NCBI GenBank assembly: GCA_049601975.1
Contig: JBMYRC010000113.1
Span: 1 to 14,095, forward strand
Origin: UBA6544 sp049601975
GTDB lineage: Bacteria > Pseudomonadota > Alphaproteobacteria > UBA8366
Length of the DNA: 14,095 nt
Direction: 5' to 3'
This document shows positions 1-7,237 of this stretch, one piece after another; position 1 is the stretch's first letter; every line of letters begins with the position of its first letter. The position numbers and the translations under genes are program-made. Below the pieces are notes generated by a model. That model made no database searches and was not told the origin of the DNA. It saw nothing but the letters and a program-made list of their open reading frames with translations.

Positions 1-206
1 AAAAGATTGAAATCGATGCCGGTGCGATGGTCGATGGGCTGTACAAGCACCTCAAGCCGGAAGATTTCGAAAAACGCGGAGAGCGGTTCAAGGACGTGAC
101 GCCACCTGATTTACCGAAAGCGGCAATCCCGCGATCGCCGAAATCCGAAGACGCCATGGCAAAGCCCGCCGGGAAAAAAGAAGAGCCCGCCAAAGCGCTT
201 CACTAA
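1..206 (+). CDS. C-terminal end of an unrecognised protein (5' part outside window)
   Basis: An open frame enters from the left edge in the phase that starts a codon at base 3 and ends at TAA 204-206, leaving 67 residues. The visible part begins with an acidic/hydrophobic stretch, then KPEDFEKRGERF and VTPPDLPKA, and finishes with a low-complexity tail rich in Pro, Ala, Lys and Glu that is probably disordered. No catalytic motif or membrane segment is visible and I do not recognise the family. The following gene converges on it with only 25 bases between the stop codons. The reading frame is likely real because of its GC-rich third positions and clean stop before the convergent junction, but the function is unknown. 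Confidence 0.6.
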   Translation, partial: KIEIDAGAMVDGLYKHLKPEDFEKRGERFKDVTPPDLPKAAIPRSPKSEDAMAKPAGKKEEPAKALH

Positions 207-231
207 AACTCTCGAGGCTCTTCAATAGAAT

Positions 232-687
232 TTAAAGTATTTGAAAGACGTCGTATTCGGCGTGATCCGGCATGCGTCTGCCGACGCCGACCGAGACGAT
301 GCGATTGAGCCAATCGTATTTTTCGACCGACGTCTCGAAATAGGGTGTGTTCCGTAAATAGTATTCCGAAGGGTCGACCGTCTCGCCATCGGCGATTCGC
401 TGCATCACTTCCGGCGAGCCATAGCGAATACCCGTGTAATACATATAGATGAGTGCATCGTCGTCCGTCTTCAGGATTATGCGGACATTCGGATTCATCG
501 CGCCATCGCTGCGGAAGATCTTCTGATCCATGCCCCCTAGGACGATTCCCTTGAGTTTCGGCCCCTCGAAACTCCCGTCGCCGAGCATATCGATGTGCCG
601 GGTGCCGAACGGTGTCTCGCCGACATCGTGTAAACGGTCGACGGTGACACGGATCGTGAACAAGAATTCGGATTTAAGCTCGGGCAT
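232..687 (-). CDS. DUF3237 / UPF0311 family protein
   Basis: A small (151 aa) soluble protein of the DUF3237 (UPF0311) family, whose biochemical role is not established. Recognisable features are the N-terminal ELKSEFLFTIRVTVD strand, the GTRHIDMLGDGSFEGPKLKG segment, and the central ALIYMYYTGIRYGSPEVM and YYLRNTPYFETS stretches. The protein ends DHAEYDVFQIL. The length matches the usual 150-160 aa. I start at ATG 687 rather than the upstream in-frame ATG at 747 because an AGAGAGGA ribosome site sits just before it and the extra 20 residues do not resemble the family. It is divergent from the phosphatase gene (126-base spacer), so the two may share a control region. No signal peptide is seen. 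DUF3237 proteins often sit among catabolic genes, but no substrate can be named here. Confidence 0.88.
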   Translation of the reverse strand: MPELKSEFLFTIRVTVDRLHDVGETPFGTRHIDMLGDGSFEGPKLKGIVLGGMDQKIFRSDGAMNPNVRIILKTDDDALIYMYYTGIRYGSPEVMQRIADGETVDPSEYYLRNTPYFETSVEKYDWLNRIVSVGVGRRMPDHAEYDVFQIL

Positions 688-750
688 GGGATTTTTCCTC
701 TCTTTCAGGCGATGGCAAATCGTGCCGTGCCGGAGCGCCGGTGTCACGTC

Positions 751-780
751 TTGACGTTAAACGAAGCTTCGCGGTCTTAT
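751..780 (+). promoter_or_regulatory. Candidate promoter with palindrome for the phosphatase gene
   Basis: TTGACG at 751-756 is five of six to a sigma-70 -35 box, and TCTTAT at 775-780 is a weak -10 at 18 bases spacing. The spacer holds a perfect 10-base palindrome CGAAGCTTCG (762-771) that could bind a regulator. This is pattern matching only, with no experimental or comparative support. Confidence 0.25.
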
Positions 781-813
781 CGGTGTCAATCTATAAGCTT
801 GAGGCCTGTGAAT

Positions 814-1923
814 ATGGCAACCGGGATTTCCCGCCGTTCTCTCTTGTGGTCCCTGTCCTTACCGCTCTTGGCACCGGGTTGTGCGACGTTTGCGTCCAAG
901 GATTTGGTCACTCTCCGGCGGGATCCCGGCCAACCGCTCACCCGAATAGCGCTTGGGTCTTGCCTGCGAGAGAACCGGGCGCAGCCGATATGGCCGCGCG
1001 TTGTGGCGGCGAAGCCGGACCTGTTCGTCCACCTCGGCGACAATGTGTATGGAGACACCGAAAGCACCTCGGAACTGCGCTCGAAATACGGACGGTTGTG
1101 GGGCGATGCCGGTTATCAGGCGCTACGTCGAAAGGTTCCGGTGGTGGCGACGTGGGATGATCATGATTTCGGTAAGAACAATGCCGGGTCAGGGTTCCGG
1201 GCGAAGGCCGCGACGAAACAGGTCTTCTGCGATTTCTTCGGTGAGCCGCTGAGTTCGGAACGCCGCACGCGGAACGGCGGTATTTATACGTCCTATGAAT
1301 TTGGTCCGCTTGGCCAGCGTGTGCAGATCATCCTGTTGGATGTGCGATATGACCGCAGCCCCTTGGTCAAGGTGACACGCGAGGAACGCGCGGCGCGGAA
1401 GGCAAAGCATATGGGATGCTACCGCGCTAATCCCGATCCGGCGGCGCGAATGCTCGGCGAGGATCAATGGGGGTGGCTCGAGGGGGAATTGCGCAAGCCC
1501 GCCGACCTGCGGCTGATCGCCAGCGGGACACGGGTACTGGCGGAAGAAACCGGACATGAAGAGTGGGCGAACTTTCCCCGCGACCGCCGACGCCTATTCG
1601 AGTTGATCGGTAAGACTGCCGCCAACGGTGTGTTGTTCTTTAGCGGTGATCCACATTTCTCGGAATACTCAAAAATCGCCGACGCTTCGGTGTCCTATCC
1701 GCTCTGGGATATGACGTCGAGCGCGCTCAATCAATACAATCGCGGCAAGCGGCCGAACGCGCGGCGCGTGGTTGGCCCGTTCGGGGCGCCGAATTTCGGT
1801 ATGATTGAGATTGATTGGAACGCGCCGAAACCGATCGTGCATCTATCGACACGAAATCTGAAAGGCGCCACCGTCTTGCGCCAAGATATTCCGTTGGACG
1901 CGCTAAAAGTGCCGACCAGCTAA
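814..1923 (+). CDS. PhoD-like metallophosphatase, Tat-type export signal
   Basis: A 369 aa member of the PhoD-like (alkaline phosphatase D) metallophosphatase family, expected to hydrolyse phosphate mono- or diesters outside the cytoplasm with bound metals. Metal-site motifs appear in order: HLGDNVYGD (73-81), WDDHDFGKNNAG (114-125), LGEDQWGWL (214-222), GTRV (238-241) and SGDPHFSE (277-284). The N-terminus carries a twin-arginine motif (SRRSLLW, 5-11), a short hydrophobic core and LAPGC ending at Cys23. A lipoprotein is possible, but the lipobox has Ala at -3 instead of Leu/Val/Ile. ATG 814 is chosen because GAGG lies 9 bases upstream and the Tat signal starts there; the longer frame from 712 would bury it. 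The 3' end overlaps glcF on the opposite strand by 21 bases. Substrate is unknown. Confidence 0.88.
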   Translation: MATGISRRSLLWSLSLPLLAPGCATFASKDLVTLRRDPGQPLTRIALGSCLRENRAQPIWPRVVAAKPDLFVHLGDNVYGDTESTSELRSKYGRLWGDAGYQALRRKVPVVATWDDHDFGKNNAGSGFRAKAATKQVFCDFFGEPLSSERRTRNGGIYTSYEFGPLGQRVQIILLDVRYDRSPLVKVTREERAARKAKHMGCYRANPDPAARMLGEDQWGWLEGELRKPADLRLIASGTRVLAEETGHEEWANFPRDRRRLFELIGKTAANGVLFFSGDPHFSEYSKIADASVSYPLWDMTSSALNQYNRGKRPNARRVVGPFGAPNFGMIEIDWNAPKPIVHLSTRNLKGATVLRQDIPLDALKVPTS

Positions 1924-3201
1924 GGCGTCCGGCTTCGGCCCACCCGTCGCCCAATCCAACAGTTCGACCGTGTGGACAACCGGCAGATCGGTGCCGGCCG
2001 ATATCTGCGCCATGCAGCCGATGTTTCCGGCGGCGATGATGTCGGATTTAGTCGCCTCGATGTGCCCGATTTTGCGGTTCCGCAGCCGCGTGGCGATCTC
2101 CGGCTGTAACAAATTATAGGTGCCCGCCGACCCGCAGCAGAGATGTCCTTCTGCCGGGGTGCGAATGTCGAATCCGGCATTGCCGAGCAATTCCTTCGGC
2201 AGGTCGGTGATCTTCTGACCGTGTTGCATGGAGCAGGCGGAATGATATGCGACTGCCAGCGGTTCCGGTGCTTTCGCTGCGGTCAGGTCCAGTGTCGCCA
2301 GAAATTCTGTGATGTCCTTGGTAAGGCCTGAGATCCGTGCCGCATCTTCTTTCAGTGCGGCATCTTCGCGGAACATGAAGCCGTAATCCTTCACCGTGGT
2401 GCCGCAGCCGCTGGCATTAACGATGATCGCATCGAGCCCACCCGTCTCCATCTCTCGTCGCCACGCGCGGATATTGCCTGCCGCTTGATCATGGCTGTTG
2501 TCGGTTCGGCCCATATGATGGACGAGCGCCCCACAGCAACCGCTGCCTTTGGCGACCACGACTTCGACACCAAGCCGGTTCAACAGCCGCACCGTCGCTT
2601 CGTTGATTTCCGGCGCCAGGACCTGTTGCGCGCAGCCGTTCATCAAGGCGACACGGGCGCGGCGTTCTCCAGAGGAGGGGAAGGTCTGCGGGCGGTCGAC
2701 CCGCGACGGCGGCGGCACCGAGGCGGGTGCCAGTCCGAACATCGCGCCGAGCGTGCCCGGTAGGAAGCGCGCAAGCGGTTTCGCGAGCGATGCGCCAATC
2801 AGCGCCAGGCGAAAGAGGAAGGGTTTCGGCAGAACGAAGGCCAGCAAGCGGCGCATCGCCCGGTCCATGAGGGGACGCGTGTGGGTCCGCTCGATATGGG
2901 CTCGGGCATGGTCGACCAGATGCATGTAGTGCACGCCGGATGGGCACGTCGTCATACAGGAAAGGCAGGAGAGGCAGCGGTCGATATGTTTGACCGTCTC
3001 GACCGGGGCCGGAATGTCGCGTTCCAGCATATCCTTGATTTGATAGATGCGCCCGCGCGGTGAGTCGAGTTCATCGCCGAGCAGCGTGTAGGTCGGGCAG
3101 GTCGCGGTGCAGAACCCGCAATGGACGCAGGCCCGCAAGATCGCGTTGGCTTCCGCAATGTCGGGGTCGGCGAGCTGGGCCAGGGTGAAGTGAGTTTGCA
3201 T
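1903..3201 (-). CDS. glcF: Glycolate oxidase iron-sulfur subunit GlcF
   Basis: The electron-transfer subunit (432 aa) of the three-part glycolate (D-2-hydroxyacid) oxidase GlcDEF, passing electrons from the flavin subunits towards the respiratory chain at the inner membrane. Two 4Fe-4S ferredoxin motifs are intact: C25-x2-C28-x2-C31-x3-C35-P and C76-x2-C79-x2-C82-x3-C86-P. Two CCG domains follow, with core motifs GCCG (221-224) and LCCGSAGTYN (354-363), typical of GlcF and heterodisulfide-reductase-like proteins. Its ATG lies 3 bases after the glcE stop, so the two are almost certainly translationally coupled. The last codons and TAG (1903-1905) overlap the 3' end of the convergent phosphatase gene. 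The family is also used for D-lactate and other D-2-hydroxyacids, so the exact substrate is inferred from the GlcDEF set. Confidence 0.95.
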   Translation of the reverse strand: MQTHFTLAQLADPDIAEANAILRACVHCGFCTATCPTYTLLGDELDSPRGRIYQIKDMLERDIPAPVETVKHIDRCLSCLSCMTTCPSGVHYMHLVDHARAHIERTHTRPLMDRAMRRLLAFVLPKPFLFRLALIGASLAKPLARFLPGTLGAMFGLAPASVPPPSRVDRPQTFPSSGERRARVALMNGCAQQVLAPEINEATVRLLNRLGVEVVVAKGSGCCGALVHHMGRTDNSHDQAAGNIRAWRREMETGGLDAIIVNASGCGTTVKDYGFMFREDAALKEDAARISGLTKDITEFLATLDLTAAKAPEPLAVAYHSACSMQHGQKITDLPKELLGNAGFDIRTPAEGHLCCGSAGTYNLLQPEIATRLRNRKIGHIEATKSDIIAAGNIGCMAQISAGTDLPVVHTVELLDWATGGPKPDALAGRHF

Positions 3202-3204
3202 ATC

Positions 3205-4431
3205 TTAGACCCCCGCGTGCATACGGCCGGGGTTGAGGATGCCGAGCGGATCGAAGCTTTCCTTGATCCGGGCGCTCAACTTGGCGAGACCGTCCGATGG
3301 GGGCTCGAATACGGGGATGGCGGCGCGCAACTCGTCGGGCGCGCGGATCAGCGTCGCGTGGCCGCCGGTCTCCGCCACCGCGCTTCGGATGGCGTCGGCG
3401 GACGCGGCATCGGTTTGCGGCACGGCGAGCCAGATGAGCCCACCGCCCCAATCGAGAAAGGCGTCCGCATCGGGCGCAGTCGACAATTGGGCTGCGAGTT
3501 GTGCGCCCGCTTGTGGTGCCACGGAAATTCGCCAGACCGGGCGGGTATCACCCTCATCGGCGAAGGGCAGCACGTCACGAACTTCCGTCCAGAACCGACC
3601 GGAGTTGTGGCCGTGCAATTCCTCCGTTGGGCCGAACGTGGCCAAGTCTTCCCGCAGCACCCGGCAGCGATATTCGACCGAAGGGCCAGGCCCTTCGACC
3701 CGGATGGCGGTTACGCTGGCCCCGGCATCGCGGACATAGGAAGCGCCGGAGCCGACGGTAAGGCTCTGCGGCATCCACGCACCGCCAGTCACGTCGTGCG
3801 GGCTGTGGAAGGCGCGGGTCATCGCCGCGACGGCTTGGTCGCCGTCCAAACCCATGACCAGAACCGTGCGCGTCTTCTCCGGCGCTGGCAGCACCTTGAT
3901 CGTCAATTCCGTCATCACGCCAAGTGTGCCCCAGGAGCCCGCCAGAAGTTTGCAGAGATCGTAGCCGGTGACGTTCTTCACCACACGCCCACCGGATTTA
4001 TAATCGTCGCCGCGGCCCGAGATTGCTTGGAATCCAAGAAAATGATCGCGCGCGGCACCCGCTTTGATGCGGCGCGGGCCAGAGAGATTACAGGCGATGT
4101 TACCGCCCAAGGTGCCCTTGCCGCCGTCATGCCCCAGCAGGTGAGAGAGGTCCGGCGGCTCGAAGGCGAGCTGCTGATTGCGCTCGGCGACGGTGTCCTC
4201 AATCTCGGCGAGTGAGGTGCCGGCCCCAGCGGAGAGAACCAGTTCTTCCGGCTCGTATAGGCTGATACCCGATAGCGCCGAGACGTCTATCGTGTGGCCC
4301 ACATTGCCCGGCCGCCCCATGGTGCGCTTCGAGCCGTGTCCGATTAATTCGACGGGAGTCTTGTTCTCGGCTGCCCAGCGCACGGCGTCGCGGACTTGTT
4401 CCGGCGTCTCGGGTTTTAAGGTTTCGGGCAT
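3205..4431 (-). CDS. glcE: Glycolate oxidase FAD-binding subunit GlcE
   Basis: The second flavin subunit (408 aa) of GlcDEF. The FAD-binding PCMH-type domain is clear: ELIGHGSKRTMGRPG (28-42), the LSAGAGTSL segment (66-74), HDGGKGTLGGNIACNLSGP (101-119), and the KNVTGYDLCKLLAGSWGTLG region (152-171) that contacts the flavin. The protein ends with the family signature LGILNPGRM. At 408 aa it is somewhat longer than the E. coli protein of about 350 aa. The ATG at 4431 has no strong Shine-Dalgarno sequence (only a weak GGTGG), and a 169-base palindrome-rich spacer separates it from glcD, so its translation or message stability may be set apart from glcD. It is followed 3 bases later by glcF. Confidence 0.94.
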   Translation of the reverse strand: MPETLKPETPEQVRDAVRWAAENKTPVELIGHGSKRTMGRPGNVGHTIDVSALSGISLYEPEELVLSAGAGTSLAEIEDTVAERNQQLAFEPPDLSHLLGHDGGKGTLGGNIACNLSGPRRIKAGAARDHFLGFQAISGRGDDYKSGGRVVKNVTGYDLCKLLAGSWGTLGVMTELTIKVLPAPEKTRTVLVMGLDGDQAVAAMTRAFHSPHDVTGGAWMPQSLTVGSGASYVRDAGASVTAIRVEGPGPSVEYRCRVLREDLATFGPTEELHGHNSGRFWTEVRDVLPFADEGDTRPVWRISVAPQAGAQLAAQLSTAPDADAFLDWGGGLIWLAVPQTDAASADAIRSAVAETGGHATLIRAPDELRAAIPVFEPPSDGLAKLSARIKESFDPLGILNPGRMHAGV

Positions 4432-4481
4432 TCGGGCGCCACCAAAATCAACGTCTTTCCGGAAACGTCAAAGCGCTATCC

Positions 4482-4547
4482 GGAATTTTTGCCTGAGCGT
4501 CTCTTTCGCTGCAAATTTGCTGTTTGCAGGACTCAGGCAGTAATTCC
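4482..4547. repeat. Long imperfect hairpin in the glcD-glcE spacer
   Basis: Three nested inverted segments read directly: GGAATT (4482-4487) with AATTCC (4542-4547), GCCTGAG (4491-4497) with CTCAGGC (4532-4538), and CTGCAAA (4509-4515) with TTTGCAG (4523-4529) around a 7-base loop. That is 20 perfectly complementary pairs, with an asymmetric 11/2 internal loop between the middle and inner arms. There is no clear U-tract for an intrinsic terminator in the glcD-to-glcE direction. It may be a REP-like element, a message-stability structure or an attenuator. Confidence 0.7.
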
Positions 4548-4574
4548 AGGTTCATGCTGAGCATGCCCCGGAAT
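4543..4574. repeat. REP-like palindrome with alternative pairing
   Basis: ATTCC (4543-4547) pairs with GGAAT (4570-4574), GG (4549-4550) with CC (4567-4568), and CATGC (4553-4557) with GCATG (4561-4565), closing on a TGA loop. It shares its ATTCC arm with the neighbouring long hairpin, so the two structures exclude each other. The reverse strand reads GTCATTCCGGGGCATGC, resembling dispersed intergenic palindromes common in alphaproteobacterial genomes; membership in such a family is inference. A third small hairpin, ATGTTG (4581-4586) with CAACAT (4592-4597), lies next to the glcD stop. Confidence 0.6.
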
Positions 4575-4600
4575 GACGGCATGTTGTGAGCCAACATTGT

Positions 4601-6091
4601 CTAAAACCTCGGAATATCAGGAAAGCGGGTTTGGCCGCCATGAATGTGGACGCGGCCAAGTTCTGCGCAGCGGTGCAGCGTCGGGAATACCTTGCCGGGA
4701 TTGAGCAAGCTATGCGGGTCGAAGGCGCATTTGAGCCGTTGTTGTTGATTCAGGTCGTCTTCGCTGAACATAGTGCCCATCAGGTCACGCTTCTCGACAC
4801 CGACCCCGTGCTCGCCGGTCAGGACGCCACCGACCTCGACACAGAGTTTTAGGATATCGGCGCCGAAATCCTCCGCTTTCTCTAACTCGCCAGGCTCGTT
4901 GGCGTCGTACAGTATGAGCGGATGCAGGTTGCCGTCGCCTGCGTGAAAGACATTGGCGACGCGCAGGCCGTAATGCTCCGACATCTCGTTCATACGTTTC
5001 AGGACATGGGGCAATTGGTGGCGCGGAATGGTGCCGTCCATGCAGTAGTAGTCGGGTGAGATGCGACCGATGGCGGGGAAGGCGGCCTTGCGCCCGGCCC
5101 AGAAGCGTTGGCGTTCTTCTTCGTTCTCTGAGACGCGGATGGATTGGGCTTGGTTTTGCTCAGCGACCTCTCGGACCCGTTCAATTAAATAATCGACCTC
5201 CGTCTCGGGACCGTCGAGCTCCACGATCAACAGGGCCTGGCAGTCAACGGGATAGCCCGCGTGGACGAAATCTTCGGCCGCCTGGATTGCCGGACCGTCC
5301 ATGATCTCCATGCCGCCCGGAATGATCCCGGCGCCGATAGTGTCGCTGACGCATTGCCCGGCCTGCTCGCTCGACGGGAAGCCGATCAGCAACGCGCGCG
5401 CTGTCTCGGGGGAGCGCAAGATGCGCACTGTGACTTCGGTAACTACGCCGAGCAAACCTTCGGAGCCGGTCAAGATGCCGAGAATGTCATAGCCTTCGCT
5501 GTCCAAGTGTTTACCGCCGAGTCGAATAATTTCACCGTCGATCATCACGAGTTCCAGGCCTAGCACATTATTGGTAGTGAGGCCGTATTTGAGGCAATGC
5601 ACGCCGCCCGAATTCTCCGCGATATTGCCGCCGATGGTGCAGGCGATCTGCGAGGAAGGATCGGGCGCGTAGTAGAACCCCTTGTGCTGCACGGCCTGCG
5701 TCACACCGAGATTGGTGACGCCTGGTTGTACGGTGGCGCAACGGTTGTCGAAATCGACCTCGAGCACCCGGTTAAACTTTCCAAGCCCCAACAGCACGCC
5801 GTCTTCCAACGGCAGCGCGCCGCCCGACAGGGATGTGCCGGCGCCACGTGGCACCACGCGGACATTGTTGTCGTTGCAATATTTTAAAATTTCGCTGACC
5901 TGCTCCGTCGTCTCCGGCAGGACCACGATCATCGGTAATTGGCGATAGGCGGTGAGCCCGTCGGATTCGTAGGCGCGGCGTTCGGCTTCTTCGGTGATGA
6001 CCCCCTCGCCGGGCACGATTTCACGCAAAGCGGCTGCAATCTCAACGCGGCGCGCCATCACGTCCTTATCCGTCTCGGGCATCTTTAGCAT
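4601..6091 (-). CDS. glcD: Glycolate oxidase catalytic flavin subunit GlcD
   Basis: The main FAD subunit (496 aa, close to the E. coli 499) of glycolate oxidase, oxidising glycolate or a related D-2-hydroxyacid to the 2-oxoacid. The PCMH FAD domain shows PRGAGTSLSGGALP (81-94), the SSQIACTIGGNIAENSGGVH segment (146-165) and TGSEGLLGVVTE (208-219). The C-terminal FAD-oxidase domain carries VFHAGDGNLHPL (381-392) and GEHGVGVEKRD (427-437), the His-containing motifs that line the active site in this family, and ends near LLNPGKVFP. The start ATG 6091 has GAGGGAGA a few bases upstream; an in-frame ATG three codons later is the alternative. It follows the hydroxyacid dehydrogenase by 101 bases and precedes glcE by 169 bases, so glcDEF may have its own promoter as well as read-through from upstream. 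Confidence 0.95.
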   Translation of the reverse strand: MLKMPETDKDVMARRVEIAAALREIVPGEGVITEEAERRAYESDGLTAYRQLPMIVVLPETTEQVSEILKYCNDNNVRVVPRGAGTSLSGGALPLEDGVLLGLGKFNRVLEVDFDNRCATVQPGVTNLGVTQAVQHKGFYYAPDPSSQIACTIGGNIAENSGGVHCLKYGLTTNNVLGLELVMIDGEIIRLGGKHLDSEGYDILGILTGSEGLLGVVTEVTVRILRSPETARALLIGFPSSEQAGQCVSDTIGAGIIPGGMEIMDGPAIQAAEDFVHAGYPVDCQALLIVELDGPETEVDYLIERVREVAEQNQAQSIRVSENEEERQRFWAGRKAAFPAIGRISPDYYCMDGTIPRHQLPHVLKRMNEMSEHYGLRVANVFHAGDGNLHPLILYDANEPGELEKAEDFGADILKLCVEVGGVLTGEHGVGVEKRDLMGTMFSEDDLNQQQRLKCAFDPHSLLNPGKVFPTLHRCAELGRVHIHGGQTRFPDIPRF

Positions 6092-6139
6092 GAGGATTCT
6101 CCCTCGGTTCTGTCGCTAGTTTATCCGGGCCACAGCGAA

Positions 6140-6172
6140 CTCGTCATCTTCCAAATTCGGAAGTACGACGAG
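6140..6172. promoter_or_regulatory. Hairpin in the leader of glcD
   Basis: CTCGTC (6140-6145) pairs with GACGAG (6167-6172), and CTTCC (6148-6152) with GGAAG (6159-6163), around a 6-base loop with a small 2/3 internal bulge: 11 base pairs in 33 bases. It lies between the stop of the hydroxyacid dehydrogenase and the glcD start and is not followed by a T-run in the direction of transcription, so it is not an obvious intrinsic terminator. It may be an operator or an RNA processing or stability element. The role is not determined. Confidence 0.5.
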
Positions 6173-6192
6173 AATGCATATCCGCATGGCGG

Positions 6193-7233
6193 TCAGTAAC
6201 GCAAGCCTCGATCGACGACGTTCCGCAGAGGTTTTCCGGCATACCAGCGGGCAATGTTGTCGAAGACGAGGTCGATGGTGAGCGGCGCATAATTATCGTC
6301 GTCATCGGAAGAGACATGCGGTGTGAGGATGACGTTGGGCGCGCTCCATAGAGGCGAGTCGGACGGAAGAGGTTCCGGGTCGAAGACATCGAGGATGGCG
6401 CCTCGTATCCGTCTGTCGACGAGACGTTGGCGAAGTGCTTCATAATCCACGATCCGAGCCCGCCCCATATTGATCAGGCCCGCCTCAGGGCGCAAACAAT
6501 CAAGAGCCGAGGCATTGATTAAGCCCTCGGTTTCCAATGTTAAAGGTGTGGCGACGAGGACAAAATCGGCGCGGCGCATCATTTCATGCAGTCGGTCCGG
6601 CGTTCCCATCTCGTGGACCGAGCGATGTGATTTTCCACTGCGCCGAATGCCGAGGACGTGCAGGCCTAGTTTGCGGGCCGCTTTTGCGGCGGCAACGCCC
6701 ATATTACCGACACCGATGATGAGAGCGGTCTTGCCCTGAATTGCCGTCGCGTAATGACGCTTCCACAAACCTTCTCGCTGGACGGTCACCGTCTCCGGGA
6801 TTCGTTCGTTCAGCATCAGCAGCGCCGTCATGGCGAATTGCTCTGCCTTAGGTGCATGGACGCCCCGGTTGTTGGTGAGGACCGTGCCCAGCGGTAGCCA
6901 GTCGAGTGGCATGATATGCTCGATCCCAGCCCCCGTCATATGTATCCATTTGAGGCGCGGGGCGAGGGTTTCCGTCTCTGCATACGGAAATCGCCAGCCG
7001 ACGAGAATATCCGCATCCTCGACCATATGCCTGTAGTCGTTTGCGTCTTCTGTGACCGTGACGTCGATCCGTGCCGCGAGGTCCGGATGGCGTGCGGCGG
7101 CGGCGGTATAACGCTCTGGCGTGACTTTATAGACCAGATCCATCGGCGCCACATTTTGAATATGGAGGCGCAGGCGCTCCGGTGGCGCGGTCCAGCCTTT
7201 CGGCATCCGGATACGGCGAGCTATTGCTACCAT
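6193..7233 (-). CDS. D-isomer-specific 2-hydroxyacid dehydrogenase (glyoxylate/hydroxypyruvate reductase-like)
   Basis: A 346 aa NAD(P)-dependent oxidoreductase interconverting 2-oxoacids and D-2-hydroxyacids. The Rossmann motif GVGNMG (174-179) follows the helix ending near QGKTALII. The catalytic set is present: Arg258 in NMGRAR, Glu287 in DVFDPEP and His306 in TPHVSS. The substrate-side loop reads WIHMTGAGIEHI (96-107) followed by LTNNRGVHAPKAEQFAM (119-135). ATG 7233 is used because it lies 4 bases after the Rieske oxygenase stop, implying translational coupling; an earlier in-frame ATG at 7311 would lie inside the upstream gene. Overall layout is closest to GhrA-like glyoxylate/hydroxypyruvate reductases, but substrate cannot be fixed from motifs. 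Its position between a Rieske oxygenase and GlcDEF suggests it handles the same 2-oxo/2-hydroxyacid pool. Confidence 0.9.
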   Translation of the reverse strand: MVAIARRIRMPKGWTAPPERLRLHIQNVAPMDLVYKVTPERYTAAAARHPDLAARIDVTVTEDANDYRHMVEDADILVGWRFPYAETETLAPRLKWIHMTGAGIEHIMPLDWLPLGTVLTNNRGVHAPKAEQFAMTALLMLNERIPETVTVQREGLWKRHYATAIQGKTALIIGVGNMGVAAAKAARKLGLHVLGIRRSGKSHRSVHEMGTPDRLHEMMRRADFVLVATPLTLETEGLINASALDCLRPEAGLINMGRARIVDYEALRQRLVDRRIRGAILDVFDPEPLPSDSPLWSAPNVILTPHVSSDDDDNYAPLTIDLVFDNIARWYAGKPLRNVVDRGLRY

Positions 7234-7237
7234 CGAC

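Noticed and set aside
688..747. Longer start (ATG 747) for the DUF3237 protein
   Set aside because: The added 20 residues are unlike the family, and a good ribosome site lies before ATG 687.
3121..4215. Long + strand frame (364 codons) opposite glcE and the start of glcF
   Set aside because: The minus strand has unmistakable GlcE/GlcF motifs; the + frame is an antisense shadow of GC-rich codons with no family pattern.
6092..6192. Intrinsic terminator between the dehydrogenase and glcD
   Set aside because: The stem has moderate GC and is not followed by a T-run in the direction of transcription.
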